Part shown: piece by piece, positions 61,810-64,000 of the stretch | How the letters are laid out: the number at the start of each line of letters is the position of its first letter | Position numbering within the stretch: the stretch's first letter is position 1 | NCBI RefSeq assembly: GCF_900603025.1 | Contig: NZ_LR026975.1 | Location: 1,364,001-1,428,000, forward strand | Reading direction: 5' to 3' | DNA from: Mycolicibacterium hassiacum DSM 44199 | GTDB taxonomy: Bacteria; Actinomycetota; Actinomycetes; Mycobacteriales; Mycobacteriaceae | DNA length: 64,000 nucleotides | Position numbers and translations under genes: made by a program | Notes under the pieces: model-generated | The model's input: only the letters and a program-made list of their open reading frames with translations | Told to the model about the DNA's origin: nothing | The model's database searches: none

Positions 61810-63110
61810 GTCCGACGCTGGCAATCGTCGGGGCCGGCGCCAAGGCCGTCGCGGTCGCCGCGAAGGCCGCGGTGCTGCGGGAGATGGGTGTCCCCGTGCC
61901 CGAGGTGGTCGCGATCGAACGCACCGGCGTGGGCGCCAACTGGGAGGCCGCCGGCGGGTGGACCGACGGTCGGCACCGGCTGGGCACCAGCCCGGAGAAG
62001 GACATCGGGTTCCCGTACCGCTCCTCGCTGGTGCCGCGCCGCAACGCCGAACTCGACGAGCGGATGACCCGGCTGAGCTGGCAGGCGTTTCTCATCGACA
62101 CCGGCCAGTTCGCCGAATGGGTGGACCGCGGCCGGCCGGCGCCCACCCACCGCAAGTGGAGCCAGTACCTGAACTGGGTCGCCGACCGGGTCGGCATGAA
62201 CGTGGTCCTCGGCGAGGTCTGCCGGATCGGCATCGACGCGGGCCGGCGGTGGGCGGTGCACACCCACGACCGCACGGTCTCGGCCGACGGGTTGATGATC
62301 ACCGGGCCGGGCCAGGCCGAACGGTCGATCCTGCCCGGGCACCCGCTGGTGCTGTCGATCGCCGAGTTCTGGCACCGCGCCGCCCAGCGCGAGCTCATCT
62401 GCGCCGACCGGGTGGCCGTCATCGGCGGTGGCGAGACCGCGGCGTCGATGGTCAACGAGTTGTTCCGCCACCGTGTTTCGACGGTCACCGTGATCTCGCC
62501 GCAGGTGACGCTGTTCACCCGCGGGGAGGGTTTCTTCGAGAACTCGTTGTTCTCCGACCCGACCGGCTGGGACAGCCTGACCATTCAGGAACGCCGGGAC
62601 GCGATGTGGCGCACCGACCGCGGGGTGTTCTCCGCGCGGGTGCAGGAGGCGCTGCTGTCCGACGACCGGATCCGCCATCTGCGCGGCCGGGTCGCCCACG
62701 CGGTGCCGCGGGACGGGCGGATCCGGTTGACGCTGAAGACGACCCGCGGCAACGAGAACCTCGAGACGGTGCACGGATTCGATCTGGTCATCGACGGGTC
62801 GGGCGCCGATGTGCTGTGGTTTCTGCCGCTGCTCGGCCAGGACGCGCGGGACCTGCTCGAACTCGGACTGGGCCGGGAGCTCAGCGGCGCGGCGCTGGAG
62901 GAGTCGATCGGCTACGACCTGGCGGTCACCGGCGTCACACCGAAGTTGTTCCTGCCCAACCTGGCCGGGCTCAATCAGGGGCCCGGATTCCCCAACCTGT
63001 CCTGCCTGGGGCTGCTGGCCGACCGGGTGCTGGGCGCGGACCTGTCCGGCGCCGGCGAGCCCGAACCGTCACTCGGGAGGAGAAGCGATGCGCACCAACC
63101 CGTTCGATGA
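61806..63110 (+). CDS. mbtG: Lysine N6-monooxygenase MbtG
   Basis: 434 residues (M. tuberculosis 431). FAD site [17 protein letters not shown] at the N-terminus, and NADPH site [18 protein letters not shown] near 205. Middle segments [15 protein letters not shown] and [17 protein letters not shown] are shared with N-hydroxylating monooxygenases. It makes the hydroxamate that chelates iron by hydroxylating lysine residues of the siderophore. ATG at 61806 overlaps the mbtF stop, and the 3' end overlaps mbtH by 23 nt. Confidence 0.95.
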   Translation: MSPTLAIVGAGAKAVAVAAKAAVLREMGVPVPEVVAIERTGVGANWEAAGGWTDGRHRLGTSPEKDIGFPYRSSLVPRRNAELDERMTRLSWQAFLIDTGQFAEWVDRGRPAPTHRKWSQYLNWVADRVGMNVVLGEVCRIGIDAGRRWAVHTHDRTVSADGLMITGPGQAERSILPGHPLVLSIAEFWHRAAQRELICADRVAVIGGGETAASMVNELFRHRVSTVTVISPQVTLFTRGEGFFENSLFSDPTGWDSLTIQERRDAMWRTDRGVFSARVQEALLSDDRIRHLRGRVAHAVPRDGRIRLTLKTTRGNENLETVHGFDLVIDGSGADVLWFLPLLGQDARDLLELGLGRELSGAALEESIGYDLAVTGVTPKLFLPNLAGLNQGPGFPNLSCLGLLADRVLGADLSGAGEPEPSLGRRSDAHQPVR

Positions 63111-63300
63111 CGACCACGGCACGTTCTCGGTGCTGATCAACGACGAGGACCAGCACAGCCTGTGGCCGGAGTTCCTCCCGGTGCCGCAGGGCTGGCGGGT
63201 GGTGTTCGGTCCGGCCGGCCGCGCCGACTGCCTGGCCTACGTCGACACCGCCTGGACCGACATCCGGCCGGCAGACGATGCCGGTCAGCCGGTCACCTGA
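63088..63300 (+). CDS. mbtH: MbtH-like NRPS activator
   Basis: 70 residues, the founding MbtH family. [24 protein letters not shown] and the conserved Trp-rich [11 protein letters not shown] are typical. It binds NRPS adenylation domains (MbtB/E/F) and is needed for their solubility and activity. The ATG at 63088 has GGGAGGAGAAG upstream. It overlaps mbtG by 23 nt and its end overlaps a convergent gene by 16 nt. Confidence 0.95.
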   Translation: MRTNPFDDDHGTFSVLINDEDQHSLWPEFLPVPQGWRVVFGPAGRADCLAYVDTAWTDIRPADDAGQPVT

Positions 63301-63605
63301 TGTTCGCGCGGGATGTCCATGTCGAACACCCGGGCGTGCAGCACCGTGCGATTGCGCAGCGCCGCGCGCACCGCGCGGTGCAGGCCGTCCTCCAGATACA
63401 GCACCCCGCGCCACTTGACGGCGTGCGGGAACAGGTCGCCGTAGAACGTCGAGTCCTCCGACAACAGCCGGTCGAGCGCCAGCACCGATTTGGTGGTGAC
63501 CAACTCGTCGAGCCGCACCTGCCGGGGTGGGATCTGCGCCCACTGCCGCTGACTCAGCCCGTGGTCGGGGTAGGGCCGGTCGTCGCGGACACCTTTGAAG
63601 ATCAT
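63285..63605 (-). CDS. Rv2375-like conserved protein
   Basis: 106 residues, beginning [20 protein letters not shown] and containing [32 protein letters not shown] and [21 protein letters not shown]. This matches the conserved Rv2375 protein located between mbtH and hrcA in M. tuberculosis, sometimes labelled VapB-like. Function unknown; no partner toxin gene is next to it. It converges on mbtH with a 16-nt overlap, so transcription of the two may interfere. Confidence 0.8.
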   Translation of the reverse strand: MIFKGVRDDRPYPDHGLSQRQWAQIPPRQVRLDELVTTKSVLALDRLLSEDSTFYGDLFPHAVKWRGVLYLEDGLHRAVRAALRNRTVLHARVFDMDIPREHQVTG

Positions 63606-63681
63606 CGACAGATGAGGCTAGTCGCAAGCCGGCCGTTCGCCACGCGCTAACGGCGAGCCGAGTCGGTGCTGATGAACACCG

Positions 63682-63687
63682 TAAAAT
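63682..63687 (+). promoter_or_regulatory. Candidate -10 element for hrcA
   Basis: TAAAAT matches TANNNT about 35 nt upstream of the hrcA ATG. No CIRCE inverted repeat (TTAGCACTC-N9-GAGTGCTAA) is visible in 63606-63722. Confidence 0.45.
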
Positions 63688-63722
63688 GGGGCTTACGACT
63701 GCTATGAGAGGTGGGTGAGTAG

Positions 63723-64000
<278 letters not shown>

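Noticed and set aside
63606..63722. CIRCE operator upstream of hrcA.
   Set aside because: No TTAGCACTC/GAGTGCTAA inverted repeat is present.

Overview
The window is high-GC actinobacterial DNA with near-saturated G/C third codon positions, many 1-8 nt gene overlaps, leaderless-type starts and IdeR-like boxes. The gene order trehalase / subI-cysTWA / nirA-cysH / hemW / mbt / Rv2375-like / hrcA is that of a Mycobacteriaceae chromosome, close to the layout known from M. smegmatis and M. tuberculosis. I see no tRNA, rRNA, insertion sequence, phage gene or CRISPR array.

1-33 kb is largely a sulfur region. (i) Positions 1-9824 (+): an operon of flavin monooxygenases (LLM and DszC/SfnB type), an Eis-like acetyltransferase and a complete peptide-type ABC importer. 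(ii) 9953-13278 (-): a GH15 trehalase and an FAD monooxygenase, divergent from two small membrane proteins. (iii) 13696-17704 (+): the sulfate importer subI-cysT-cysW-cysA behind a leaderless small ORF ending Cys-Cys-Cys. (iv) 17729-21821 (-): an amino-acid permease, a glutamine-synthetase-family enzyme and a second DszC-like flavoprotein. (v) 21972-24665 (-): a sulfonate/taurine ABC importer. (vi) 24874-29321 (-): a cst-like sulfide/persulfide operon (persulfide dioxygenase-rhodanese fusion, SQR-type flavoprotein, rhodanese, TauE, CsoR/CstR repressor) with paired ATACCC-N4-GGGTAT operators at its promoter. (vii) 29514-32636 (-): the assimilatory operon nirA-cysH-sirohydrochlorin chelatase, again behind a leaderless polycysteine small ORF.

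32.9-35.5 kb holds hemW and a SigL/RslA-like ECF sigma/anti-sigma pair whose sigma gene carries a one-base frameshift that joins the two ORFs.

35.5-63.3 kb is an iron-regulated mycobactin locus: mbtA (-) divergent from mbtB, then mbtT-C-D-E-F-G-H, with IdeR-like boxes before mbtA/mbtB and before mbtT. The unusual element is a 1712-residue iterative-type PKS (KS-AT-DH/TH-KR-ACP, the architecture of bacterial 6-methylsalicylic acid synthases) with its own IdeR-like box. It lies where M. tuberculosis has mbtI/mbtJ, and no salicylate synthase is seen in the window. The inferred pathway is: PKS makes 6-methylsalicylate, MbtA adenylates it, MbtB adds the Ser/Thr-derived oxazoline, and MbtC-F with MbtG build the hydroxylysine/polyketide part, giving a ring-methylated mycobactin. 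The window ends with an Rv2375-like gene and the start of hrcA.
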